Assembly (NCBI GenBank): GCA_036365455.1
Contig: JAWQUS010000032.1
Location: 12,842,001-12,906,000, forward strand
DNA length: 64,000 bases
DNA from: Macrosoma leucophasiata
Taxonomy: Eukaryota; Arthropoda; Insecta; Lepidoptera; Hedylidae
Reading direction: 5' to 3'
Position numbers and translations under genes: made by a program. Below are positions 53,758 through 64,000 of the stretch, piece by piece. Within the stretch, counting starts at the first letter, position 1, and the number at the start of each line of letters is the position of its first letter. The notes below the pieces were generated by a model that was not told the origin of the DNA, ran no database searches, and saw only the letters and a list, made by a program, of their open reading frames with translations.

Positions 53758-53862
53758 ATCCAGAAATAGCACGGGAGGTGTGTCATGACCGGCATAGCTG
53801 GTGCTTCAAACTCTCTGCCTACCCCGTAATGGACTTGGTGTGAAGACACATACCTACATACA
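53758..53862 (+). repeat. RTE LINE 3' end, old copy
   Basis: GGGAGGTGTGTCATGACCGG and CTCTGCCTACCCCGTAATGG resemble the end of 54668-57061 with many changes. Confidence 0.65.
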
Positions 53863-54114
53863 TTTATATTATGATTATTTATTCATTTACCCAGTGGAGC
53901 ATTTAAATTCATCAAACGTGACGTATAAAATAGGTGCATTTCATACTTAGATACCTACTCTAGTTTTACCGACTCTCGATCGATAATATAGGTACTTAGC
54001 TTGTACCTATATTATATTAACAGAAAAAATATAGAGCAACGAATGACAATTACAAAGTAAATATTGTAATTATAAGTAGGTATATTATAGATATTATTAT
54101 CGTTTTTTATGTAA

Positions 54115-54366
54115 AATGAAGGTGGCAGCCTATCGACATCTACTTACATAAAAACCAGAGGTCAAAATGCAGATGCGTTGCCATCCCTGAGACCTAAGGT
54201 GTCATGTCTCTGTGATAATTACCTACCTATTACGGGGCCATACATTACCATCTACCTAACCGGAAGACGATAGCGCCGAACACTACCATTTAGCGGAGGA
54301 TAGGTTACGTAATGCGGTGATGCCTACGCCCTCGAGCTCGTACACTTGGAACTCTACCACCAGTAA
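54115..54366 (-). repeat. Retroposon E, diverged copy
   Basis: Minus strand. Recognisable from CAAAATGCAGATGCGTTGCC and CGAACACTACCATTTAGCGG. Confidence 0.7.
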
Positions 54367-54667
54367 AATATTCTACTAATATACTTATTAATTAGCAATT
54401 GGGCTAACAATAACCTTCTTAAACCAACTCAACTACGTCCCGGTTTTATTCTTATTATAAAGAACATACAATACATGAAAAATGTATAAAGTATAGGAGA
54501 TTAGATATGACTTGGTACTTCAGTTTTTGCAAATCCAACCCTAACTGTAATAGAGCGTTTACATTGCCCGGTCTCAACGAACCGGCTATTCAAAAAAGCG
54601 GAATATAGGTATTCCGTTCATCTGATGACGAAAAATAAGCTAAATAAATTAAAAATATATTTCTCAA

Positions 54668-57061
54668 TAGGGGATCATGCCAGAAGCGTGCACGTCGCGA
54701 TCCCTGCCAGTCCTTTGGGGCTGCAATTCTGGCACGAAGGCGTACCGCAGTGCGGGTTAGGGCGTCCCCCCGAGGCGACGCGTACCGACCCGTCCCCGTC
54801 GGTACGAAAAGCGGCCAAAGCGGCGATGGGGACCGCCACCTGTCACGCCGGGCCCGATACGGCGGATCGAGGAGTGGGGAGTGCCAGATAGGCACGTGGA
54901 ATGTGAGAGGTGGAATTTGTGAGAAGATGAATGAGTTGACGAACGTAATGAGTGTGAGACGCCTGGATGTTTTGTGTGTAACAGAGACACTTGGACGTGG
55001 ATGAATGTTGGCAAGTTATGAAAGATAGTATGGTGGAAGTTGCGAAAGAAGTATGTAGTTATGCAAAGATACGCAAATCCTTGAAAGGGGATGCGTGGTG
55101 GGACAAGGAGGTGCAAGACTCCGTTGAAAGAAAGAAGAAAGCATGGCTGGATTATGTAGCATCTTTGCAAATGAATAATGGTATGAGAGATGAGAAGAGA
55201 GAAATTTACCGTCGGCTCAAGAATGACACCAAGATTTTAGTGAATGAAAAGCGTGAGAGAGATAAAGTGGAAGCTGATGAGAGACTGGCGAAGAGCTTTG
55301 AGACTAACATCAAACTCTATTGGAGGGAGGTGAAAAAGTCTAGAAGCTCTTCTCCAGTTTCTGGAATGAATAGAATAAAATCTAAGTTGGGTGACATTCT
55401 TGAGAACACGCAAGATGTGTTAAAACGATGGAGCGAGTATTATGGGGAAATGTATCATTATGCTCACAACCCTGACGCCGGAGTTGCTGACTTGACGGTG
55501 CCGGCTTGTGACTCTTGTGAGGATATAACAATAGATGAGATTGTAAGGGCGATACGAAGTTTGAAATGTGGTAAGGCTGCGGGTATTGATCAGGTTTCTG
55601 CCGAAATTATCAAATATGGTGGTGCTGCCCTTTGGGATTTTTTCTGGGTGTTGTGCAACCTTTGCTGGAGGTCCGGAAGAATCCCAAAGGATTGGCGGTG
55701 TGCGGTCATCGTGCCTTTGTATAAAGGCAAGGGTTCACGTATGGACTGCACCAGCTATCGAGCGATCAGTTTGATCAGTTTGGCAGCTAAAGTGTATGGC
55801 AAAGTCTTAGAAAGAAGAATGAAAGAGAAGTCCGACGGGTTGTTGTGGGATGCACAGGGTGGTTTCAGAACTGGAAGAGGATGTATGGATCAAGTTTTCT
55901 CCCTCCGCAACATCGTAGAGAAGCATCTGGCTGTGAGCCAGAAGGTTTTCTGCGGTTTTGTGGATTTGGAGAAGGCGTTTGATAGGGTATTACGAAAGGA
56001 GCTGTGGGACATTTTGCCAGAGTATGGTATTGATGGCAGTCTGCTCCGTGCAATACAGTCCACGTATGTGGGCTGTCAAGCATGTGTGCGGGTAGATGGT
56101 AACATGTCACCCTGGTTTGATGTTAATATCGGTGTCAAACAGGGTTGCGTGCTTTCGTCTAGGCTGTTTATTATATATCTGGACAAATGCCTCCAGAGGG
56201 TGAAGTTGATGGATGTGGGAGTGCGTATGGGTGACTTAGTGGTGAACTGTCTGCTTTACGCAGATGATGCGGTAATTGTTAGCTCTACACCATCTGGGCT
56301 ACATGCACTAGTCACAGTCATGAAAGAGGATTGTATGGAGAAAGGCTTACAATTGAATGTGGATCAAACTAAAGTATTAGTATTTGAAAGAGATGAGTAG
56401 AGAACAAATGCAAGGGTAGTAGTAGATCTTGGATGTGCTTTTAGCAAGGATGGTAGGTACACCACTGACATAGAAAGAAGAGTGCTTGCTGGGAATTGCG
56501 TGAATTGAGCGTTGGGTAAGCTGCTAGAATCTAAACATCTCAGCCAGCGGGCTCGACTAGCCGTACATAATGCTGTACTTACTCCAACGCTTTTATATGG
56601 AAGCGAGAGCTGGGTATGCAGGAAAGAGTATGCAAGTAAGTTGAACGCGGTCGAGATGAGATCTTTGCGCAAGATCTGCGGTGTATCACTCACCGATCGC
56701 GTTCGTAATGAAGATGTAAGAAAGAGGCTTTGTGTGAATGATAGTATCGGTGTAAAAATGAAAAAAGGCATGCTCCGATGGTTCGGGCATATAGAAAGAA
56801 TGTCGAATGAGCGAATGATTAAACAGATATACAATGCGAATGTGGATGGTTGCATAGGCCCAGGAAGACCAAGGCTGACCTACCATGACCAAATAGGTCG
56901 AATTCTGTCTGATGGTGGGGTCAAAAGTCTTAGGAATCGGCGTGCATGTATGAAGAGAATGATGAAGGTAGACGAGGCACGAGAGGTTTGTCTGAACCGA
57001 GATATCTGGCGCTCTACACTCTCTGCCTACCCCGTTAGGGACCTGGCGTGAAGATACATAC
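54668..57061 (+). mobile_element. RTE-clade LINE, complete ends, internally deleted
   Basis: Bounded by a 13-bp target duplication ATATATTTCTCAA (54655-54667, 57062-57074), so the 5' end TAGGGGATCATGCC is the real start. A GC-rich 5' region (54690-54890) precedes the endonuclease start IGTWNVRGGICEKMNEL ... LDVLCVTET (54893-54985). Most of the endonuclease is then missing and the sequence jumps to the linker before the RT. It ends in a short ATAC-type tail, as RTE elements do, not poly-A. Relatives: 14067-14745, 39912-40103 and scraps. Confidence 0.9.
54991..57051 (+). pseudogene. RTE ORF2 remnant: reverse transcriptase and C-terminal domain
   Basis: One long open stretch of about 469 codons carries the RT: GKAAGIDQVSAEIIKYGG, GFRTGRGCMDQVFSLRNIVE, CGFVDLEKAFDRVLRKELW, NIGVKQGCVLSSRLFIIYLD and the catalytic LLYADDAVIVSS (about 56250-56285). 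It ends at a TAG at 56398 where the sibling at 14385 has CAG, followed by a deletion of about 36 bp and another stop. The C-terminal part (56512-57051) reads HNAVLTPTLLYGSESW, RSLRKICGVSLTDRVRNEDV and LRWFGHIERMS. It would nick target DNA and reverse-transcribe its RNA if intact; this copy cannot. Confidence 0.9.
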
Positions 57062-57141
57062 ATATATTTCTCAAGAGCTTATTTTTGTTTAAGGTACAAT
57101 AGTGCTTAGTTATTGAGTCATAAACAGTTGAAAGAAAATGT

Positions 57142-57213
57142 AACTTCACGCGAGGTAAATGCATGCATTCAAGCATAGGTATATGCAAACACCCACGATT
57201 TGCCGGTTACATA
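57142..57213 (-). repeat. SINE-A fragment
   Basis: AACTTCACGCGAGGTAAATG to CGATTTGCCGGTTACAT. Confidence 0.6.
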
Positions 57214-57824
57214 GGTACCTACTGTCCGTGCCGTGATACCTACTCTCTCGAGCTCCTAGTAGTCCTAGTAGAAAGAAGTTCTGGTGAAGGTCGCGGGCAA
57301 TTGCCGGATGAAGGTGGCCAGGACCATTCGTTGTGGCAATCTTTGGCTGTCGTTTACCAGTAGATATTTTTCGCCTGAAGTGATGATGATGATGGTGAAA
57401 CTTAGGTACCTAATACCGCGGTCTCAACGTTCTTGAGCGAAAAAAGTTCGTATAACCAAGACGTGTTGAAAACGTTGCGGTAAACCGTAAAGTGTGAACG
57501 ATCTTTATCAGACGCGAGCACACATATGCAAAAAATATACACGGATAGTAACCAACTGGATGATCTCTCGAGAGAAGTGCGCTCGGCTAACGAACTCATT
57601 GTTTCCCGCGCCACTCGTTGCAAGTGTTTGATGCTGGTGTAGCTACCCAGTATCTAGTCAGCAGTCTTTATATAGGCATATGTTCTGAATATTTCACTGA
57701 AGATCTACAAAATGAACATGGTTACCACTTTCACATTTTGTTTTTATTATCTTAGATTTAAGTATTATTCATTAGCTTGTGCTACTGTCCAACGTTACTT
57801 ACCTACAATATGTAAGTTTATGTT
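57214..57824. other. Intergenic, nothing recognised
   Basis: No supported gene. Confidence 0.4.
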
Positions 57825-58026
57825 TAAAAATACGCTTACACTCACAGCTCCACAGTAGGTATAAACCTGTGTCGTGGGTGCCGTTGTACACATACAACAC
57901 ATATACAAACACCCAGACCCGAAACAAATATCTGTACGCCATACAAATATTTGTCCCAGTGCGGGGATCGAACCCGCGACCCTTCGAATCAAACGATGGT
58001 TTCACACCACTGGGCTAACCGGGTCG
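57825..58026 (-). repeat. tRNA-derived SINE-B, copy 4
   Basis: Near-identical in plan to 2603-2809. B-box complement GGATCGAACCCGCGACCC. Confidence 0.85.
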
Positions 58027-58595
58027 TCGTCATGTTTGCTACTACTAATTTGCCTCTCTCGGTGTTAAAAAGAAGCGAAACCGACCAATCATATAACAAC
58101 AATTTAGTGATATTATTCATGTACAAGTGGTACAAGTCACGTAGAAATAGAAATAGAAAATGTTTTTATTTCGAATAGAACTTTACAGATACTTTCAAAA
58201 CATCAAGAAATCATAAAATACCTAGAGTGAATAACCATTACATATAGTAAAAGCAAAAACATATTATATTAATAGTAAATTAAAATTAGAATTTAAACTA
58301 CTTAGTTAAAACATAATAATCACAAAATTTTTCAATTCCTTCAATGATGATAAATGAAGAAAAAGAAAAACTTATTCGTCAAGATCAAAGTTATTCTTAT
58401 TAGTTAGGTTTAGTAGGTATTTAGGTCCAACTACCCCTTTGCACTTAACTTCACTTGTGTATTCCCAAAGAGTGAAGTTGTGTTCTTAATAAAAGCTGAA
58501 TTACCCTTACCCTTCAGTACCTAACAACAATCATATCTTACCACAACTAGGTCCATAATACACAGCAGTGAAAAGATAAATAAATAAATAAAATA
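58027..58595. other. Intergenic, nothing recognised
   Basis: AT-rich. Confidence 0.4.
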
Positions 58596-58796
58596 AAATA
58601 CGCTTACACTCACAGCCCCACAATAGGTATAAACCTGTGTCGTGGGTGCCGTTGTACACATACAACACATATACAAACACCCAGACCCGAAACAAATATC
58701 TGTAGGCCATACAAATATTGGTCCCAGTGCGGGGATCGAACCCGCGACCCTTCGAATCAAACGGTCATCTCACACCGCTGGACTAACCGGGCCGTC
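58596..58796 (-). repeat. tRNA-derived SINE-B, copy 5
   Basis: Head CGGTTAGTCCAGCGGTGTG on the minus strand, TATTTTATTT-rich tail at the other end. Confidence 0.85.
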
Positions 58797-58920
58797 AATA
58801 TAGAAAACATGATGCAAACATAGATGCATCCAACGGTTTGCTCCAATCAACTGCTACTCGATTCTGGGCCAATAGTTAGCTATTGTTACACCGGCTCATT
58901 GTACCTACTGCTGGGTAATT

Positions 58921-59225
58921 GATTTTTTTTTTTTTTTTTTTTTTTTTTATGTAATGGAAGTGGTAAACAAGCATGCAGTTCACATTGATGTTAAGTGATG
59001 ACTGCAGCCTATAGACACCCACACAAAGACCAAGGTCAAAATGCAGATGCGTTACCACTCCTGAGGCCTAAGGTCTTATGCCTCTGTGCCGGAAATTACA
59101 GGGCCGTACATTACCACCTGACCGGAACACGATAGTGTTGAACACTACCATTTAGCGGCAAGTATATTAGGTAATGCGGTGGTGCCTACGCCCGCAAGCT
59201 CCGTCACTGAAGCTCTACCACCAGT
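58921..59225 (-). repeat. Retroposon E, complete copy with long poly-T
   Basis: About 27 T at the tail side, suggesting a young insertion. Complete head GAGCTTCAGTGACGGAGC on the minus strand. Confidence 0.85.
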
Positions 59226-60611
59226 AAAACACATAAATAATGCGATTCCGAAGTTTCCATCATGGATTATTTATTATTAGCGCTGAAAAAACAAAATGGC
59301 GTAACGCGGCGTCTATCCTTTCATCTCCTTTAATAACATAAAAAAATATCGAAAATCTTTCAAGTGTGCTATGAAATTTGGAGAGTTCCCTCGATTTCTC
59401 TAGGATCCCATCATCACATATTGACATGGTTACAATAGGACCAACTGTGCAATATACCCTTTCAAACAAAAGAAAATCATCCAAATCGGTACAGGCGTTT
59501 TCAAATTATCGCTGAACATACATAAAAAAAAGCCGGACGAATTGAGAACGTCCTCCTTTTTTCGAAGTCGGTTAAATACAAAGATTAAATTTTTAAATGT
59601 TTTGAAATCTGCAAATAAACTTGCAGTTTGCATTGAAGGTATACCCACTGTGAAGTGAGTAGCCTACTATCAACTTACAGCTTAAATTCTACATTCTACA
59701 TAAAGGCTCGAGATCTACAATTCAATACAGAGGCGTAAGATTTCTTGATCACTCGCCCCTGGTGTTCAGCATTGACATGATATTAACTCAGTAGGTATGG
59801 AGGATTGTTAAACTGTGATATTACTCACTAGGTAGGTACTCACCCGCAAATTGTCCTTTAGGTTAGATAATGAGAATATGCCTCCGCACTCAAGTAGATA
59901 CCTGGAACACTGGAACTCTACCACAACAAGAAAAGAAGGTACCTCACTATTTGGCGCTCAGTGTTCGCTGACCAGTCATTACCCATTAGACAACGCCCAC
60001 CATGAGGCAAGCCGTTTACATCCAATTATTTAGTTTTTATACATCCAATTATTATTTAAAAAAAAAACTGATCATTCTTCTGACCTGGTGTGAGGATACA
60101 TAACAATACAATTGAAGCAGGATCTAATAGGTACTACCTAACTGCAACTTTAATAAGTTGAACGCAATCCATAGCAGTGAGAAGATAGGAAACAATTGAT
60201 AAACCTATCGATGTGCTCCAATCAACTGCTACTCGAATCCGAGTCTATAGTTGGCTATTGTTTCATGCGCCTATTGTATAGGTAATTGATTAAGCACCTA
60301 TTGTTATTCCCTATTTACAGTTAGTAACAGTGGTGTCTTTATGGGCACTAATATTGAAACTTCACATAAATACCCTTTTATCGACGAAATACGACGAAAT
60401 TAATTGCATTTTTCTTCAGGGTTGAATGAAGAATAGACGCGCTACGTGCTAGTCACGTTTCTTTCATATTGAGCACTTGAGACACATTTACGGATCTTAA
60501 CTTTTAGCCCATTCATGCCACGGAAGATATGGCGATTTATGCGAAATTATTCACATGTAAAAGGCACTGAATCAAAACCAAGCGTTTATATAGCGTTTAT
60601 AATATATAATA
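59226..60611. other. Intergenic with a dispersed repeat
   Basis: 59405-59580 contains AATCATCCAAATCGG and GAACGTCCTCCTTTTTTCG, followed by AAGTCGGTTAAA, a very common moth repeat type. The rest has no recognised feature. Confidence 0.45.
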
Positions 60612-61904
60612 GGTTGGAGGAAAAGTCTTTTCGCATTATAGTATGTATGAACTTGTAATAAAATCTCTTTGGCTGTAGTATTTGTATCTGGCTGGTTTTG
60701 GTATCATTGAAAGTAAAAATTTTAAAGAACATAATTCCAAATTCAAATTAGGCAAATGTGTGATTTTCATTTGTTTTTCGTACTGTCAAGATGAGTGAAT
60801 CTAATGAAGAAATTCGATACATTTTAAAATTTTACTACAAAAAAGGTAAAAATGCAACGCAAGCCGCGAAAAAAATTTGCGATGTTTATGACCTAGTGCA
60901 GTGTCTGTGAGAGTAGCACAAATTTGGTTTAAGCGTTTTCAATCCGGAAATTTTGATGTCAAAGATGCACATCGCTCTGGTCGCCCTATTACGGATAAAA
61001 TGGATGCCATTTTTGAAAAAGTGGAGCAAGATCGACATATCAGTAGTTACGACGTAGCTGAAGAACTGAGAATTGATCACAAAACAGTTTTGGCGCATTT
61101 AAAAAAAGCTGGGTACAAAAAAAGCTCGATATTTGGGTACCTCACGAGCTCACTGAAAGAAACCTAATGAACCGTGTACTCATTTGTGATTCTTTATTAC
61201 GACGTAATGAAACCGAATCATTTTTGAAGAAGCTGATAACCGGTGATGAAAAGTGGATCACGTACGACAAGAACGTGCGAAAAAGGTCGTGGTCAAAGGC
61301 CGGTCAGGCTTCACAGACTGTGGCGAAACCCGGGTTAACTCGCAATAAGGTGATGTTGTGTGTGTGTGGTGGGATTGGAAGGGCATTATTCATTATGAGC
61401 TATTACCACCAGGCAGGACTATCGATTCTGAACTCTACTGCGAACAACTGATGAGATTAAAGCAAGAAGTTGAGAGAAAGCGGCCGGAATTGATCAACAG
61501 AAGGGGTGGTGGTGGTGTTTCATCATGATAACGCTAGACCTCACCACCACACCCACATCTATAGCCACTCAGCAAAAATTAAGAGAGTTTGGCTGGGAGG
61601 TGTTAATGCATCCGCCGTATAGTCCTGACCTTGCACCTTCAGATTTCCACCTGTTTCGGTCTCTTCAGAATTCTTTATGCAATGTTAGGTTAACATCACG
61701 AGAGGACTGCCAAATCCACTTGTAGCGGTATTTTGATGAGAAGTCCCAAAATTTTTATAGCAATGGGATCATGTCCCTACCTACAAGATGGCAAAAGGTT
61801 ATCGAACAAAATGGTACATACATACTTTAGTTAAATTTAAATAAACTATATTAAAAAATGTTTTGAATTATCTTAAAAAATACGAAGAAACTTTTTCCCC
61901 AACC
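60612..61904 (+). mobile_element. Mariner transposon, copy B
   Basis: TA at 60610-60611 and 61905-61906, ends GGTTGGAGGAAAAGTC and ACTTTTTCCCCAACC. It retains the segment lost from copy A. The transposase is broken by a 1-bp loss near 60893 (TATGACC where copy A has TATGGACC), by a GGTGGTGGT expansion near 61510 and by a stop at 61723. Confidence 0.9.
60791..61829 (+). pseudogene. Mariner transposase, frameshifted (copy B)
   Basis: Pieces: start MSESNEEIRYILKFYYKKG; SVRVAQIWFKRFQSGNFDVK and ISSYDVAEELRIDHKTVLAH; KKLITGDEKWITYDKNVRKR (first catalytic Asp); a damaged central block; WEVLMHPPYSPDLAPSDFHL (third catalytic Asp). The second catalytic site, FHHDN-like, is scrambled by the GGT expansion. 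Product inactive. Confidence 0.9.
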
Positions 61905-61906
61905 TA

Positions 61907-61990
61907 ATACGAGGGTGGATCCAAAAGTTCGTGGCCCAAACAAAAAAAAAGAAAGTTTGATTTTCGGGTTTGCGCGGTGCTGGGATCGCT
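61907..61990 (+). repeat. Mariner-like terminal fragment
   Basis: TACGAGGGTGGATCCAAAAG followed by TTCGTGGCC has the look of a terminal repeat of another Tc1/mariner element, abutting the TA end of mariner B. No partner end was found. Confidence 0.45.
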
Positions 61991-62017
61991 GGCTAAAGAT
62001 ATTTGTTTGGGGTCTGA

Positions 62018-62155
62018 TGGTGAGATTCACCGACCGCACTACGACTTTACTTTGAGCAAAGTATGCTTAGAACTGTCAGTACAGTATGGGATTTGACAGT
62101 TCGAAGCGTACTTTGCTTGAAAGTAAAATCGCAGTGCGGTCTGTGAATCTCACCC
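62018..62155. mobile_element. MITE-1, copy 5 (138 bp)
   Basis: TGA on both sides (62015-62017, 62156-62158). Ends GGTGAGATTCACCGACC and GGTCTGTGAATCTCACC. Confidence 0.9.
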
Positions 62156-63020
62156 TGAGTGTACAGTACGACACTGGGGCTGCGACTGTAAGCGTATTTT
62201 TATAAAGTGAAAACTTAATAGGCGCATTAGGCATTTTTTGAGATGGGAAAAACCATTGAACGACTCTGTTACCGTAACCGAAACCGCTGTATATTATTCA
62301 AGTTTTCACTTTTGTGCCGATTCCCGGAATCTCACTGTTTCTTTTTTGTTATTGAAAAATCTGACAATTGATTTGTTAATATTCTTGGATCCTATAGGGT
62401 TTATCTGCTGCTTCAGGAATTAATTTATTTACTTTTTATATCGGCACGAAAGTTAATTAAACGTAACTTAGAATAGAGTTTCAACATGAATGTTCCCAAA
62501 AATTGCTTTCGCGAGTCGATAGCCCTACACTAGACGCGAGACTTACATCGATGCTTATCCAATCTTTTCTTCAATACTACCACAAAAGTTATACTGCAGG
62601 TAAATATTTAAAGGTTAATAAAAACTAATTTAATATTATGAAAACGATTATTTATTACGTTGCTTGCAACTAAAATATACACATCATAGCAATAAGTATT
62701 TTATCTTAACATTCACTATGTCTAAAGGTCTAAACACAGTCTTAAAAAAACAATAGATTTTTTGTTACGAATAAACGTTACAATTAGGTAATAGGAATAA
62801 TAATTATATTAATTACAGGGCCAATTTTCAATACATTGCACCAATAGAATGCCAAATTATCACCCAATATTTTTTTTTTTTACTTTTATTCCCCGATATC
62901 CAATTATATCGGAGACAACTCGAGTGTAACAGAAAGGAAACAAACAGAGAAATAAATAACAGAGTAGACATAAAAAATATTGAGGATCGAAACGATCGAT
63001 AGTGGCCTGCTACAACTTTT
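62156..63020. other. Intergenic, nothing recognised
   Basis: AT-rich. No gene called. Confidence 0.4.
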
Positions 63021-63303
63021 TACTGGTGGTAGAGCTTCAGGGACGGAGCTCGCGGGCGTAGGCACCACCGCATTACCTCTAATATACTTGCTGCTAAATG
63101 GTAGTGTTCAGCACTATCGTGTTCCGGTCAGGTGGTAATGTACGGCCCTGTAATTCCGGCACAGGGGCGTAACACCTTAGGCCTCAGGCGTGGTAAAGCA
63201 TCTGCACTTTAACCTTGGTCTTTGTATGGGTGTCTATAGGCTAGTCATCACTTATCATCAATATGAACTGCATGCTTGTTTGCCACTTTCATTGCATAAA
63301 AAA
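63021..63303 (+). repeat. Retroposon E, complete copy
   Basis: Head TACTGGTGGTAGAGCTTC to tail GCCACTTTCATTGCATAAAA. Confidence 0.85.
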
Positions 63304-63376
63304 GGCCTACTGTACCAATTTAAGAAGGCCTACTTCCTAAATTACCCCGCTCGATCAATACACTCTTAGACATCGC

Positions 63377-63537
63377 TCACGGCCCTGTAATTTCCGGCAC
63401 AGAGGCATAACACCTCAGGGGTGGTAACGCATCTGTATTTTGACCTTGGTCTTTGTTTAAGTGTCTATAGGTTGCAGACATCACTTAGCATCAATGTGAA
63501 CTGCATGCTTGTTTGCCACTTACATTACATAAAAAAT
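63377..63537 (+). repeat. Retroposon E, 5'-truncated copy
   Basis: From CACGGCCCTGTAATTTCCGG to ACATTACATAAAAAA, 75 bp after the previous copy. Confidence 0.8.
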
Positions 63538-64000
63538 ATGTGGACTGATTTACATAAGTGTGTTAAAATATTTATTCTCAGCGACATTCTTGTTGATCAT
63601 CAATTTTTTGTCGTAAGCGTCATCAAAGTCATGACATGTGTATCTCATAGATTTATTACACTACTGGTGTATCAATTGTTATTCACCTTAGTTTAGTTTA
63701 ACATAGCTGTTATTAAATTCTGACATATCATATGTGGTTCTTGAAATCCCAAACGATAATAAACATTTTGACTTTGATACAGATGGTTTGAAAAATGGAA
63801 AGTAAAAATTGGCTCCGGGCGGTATTTGACCCAGCCACTTTACCACTAAGCTACCGAAAGGGCATCAGTAGCTTCAAGCAGAAATTTTTGTGATTCTGTT
63901 GAGTATACAATAAAGAGTTTTTTTTTCTTCATAAGTCGAGGTGCCTGTCACCCTAAATGAATAAATGAATTTCTGATTCTGATTCAAACCAACCATATTA
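63538..64000. other. Intergenic with a tRNA-like relic
   Basis: 63808-63866, read on the minus strand, contains CGGTAGCTTAGTGGTAAAG, an A-box-like stretch related to the SINE-D head. Nothing else is recognised. Confidence 0.4.

Noticed and set aside
53649..53843. A small protein gene ending near 53843
   Set aside because: Its C-terminal half is the decayed RTE 3' end.

Overview
The window looks like a piece of an AT-rich lepidopteran (moth or butterfly) nuclear chromosome. There are no bacterial-style operons. The DNA is mostly mobile-element debris of the kind usual in Lepidoptera: Helitron-like elements ending in CTAG and inserted between A and T, tRNA-derived SINEs, RTE and CR1/Jockey LINE fragments, mariner copies and many short inverted-repeat elements. 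Species cannot be named from the sequence alone.

The only host protein genes I can support are three secreted adenosine deaminases of the ADGF/ADA2 family: 33525-35027 (+), 46467-48014 (-) and 51161-52657 (+). Each is a complete, uninterrupted reading frame with a signal peptide and the metal-binding and catalytic motifs of the family. All three lack introns inside the coding region. The first two converge across 11 kb of repeats; the second and third diverge from a shared 3.1-kb upstream region. They would act outside the cell, converting adenosine to inosine. The first copy has Ser in place of the Asp that follows the HxH motif in the other two, so it may differ in substrate handling.

Layout. 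1-33 kb is repeats: a split LINE tail, a TTA-flanked MITE, SINEs, Helitron-like elements, a hAT-type element with CAAGAC arrays (7580-9388), a large inverted repeat (13.2-15.9 kb), a duplicated CpG-rich unit (19.8-20.6 kb), a mariner (23761-24966), a dimeric SINE (26.2-26.8 kb) and a CR1/Jockey-like LINE (31-32.4 kb). 33.4-35.0 kb is ADGF copy 1 with a recognisable TATA/initiator promoter. 35.3-46 kb is again repeats, including a hAT element carrying a nested MITE, a fold-back element and a self-nested 138-bp MITE. 46.5-52.7 kb holds ADGF copies 2 and 3. 53-64 kb carries an internally deleted but end-complete RTE element (54668-57061), more SINEs and a second mariner (60612-61904).

The most useful observations are insertion events whose target duplications can be read directly, including nested pairs where the empty site is known from a sibling copy. 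They define several MITE families with 3-bp target duplications, a hAT family with 8-bp duplications, and one unclassified 217-229 bp element with 7-bp duplications. All family names such as SINE-A or retroposon E are labels for this window only.
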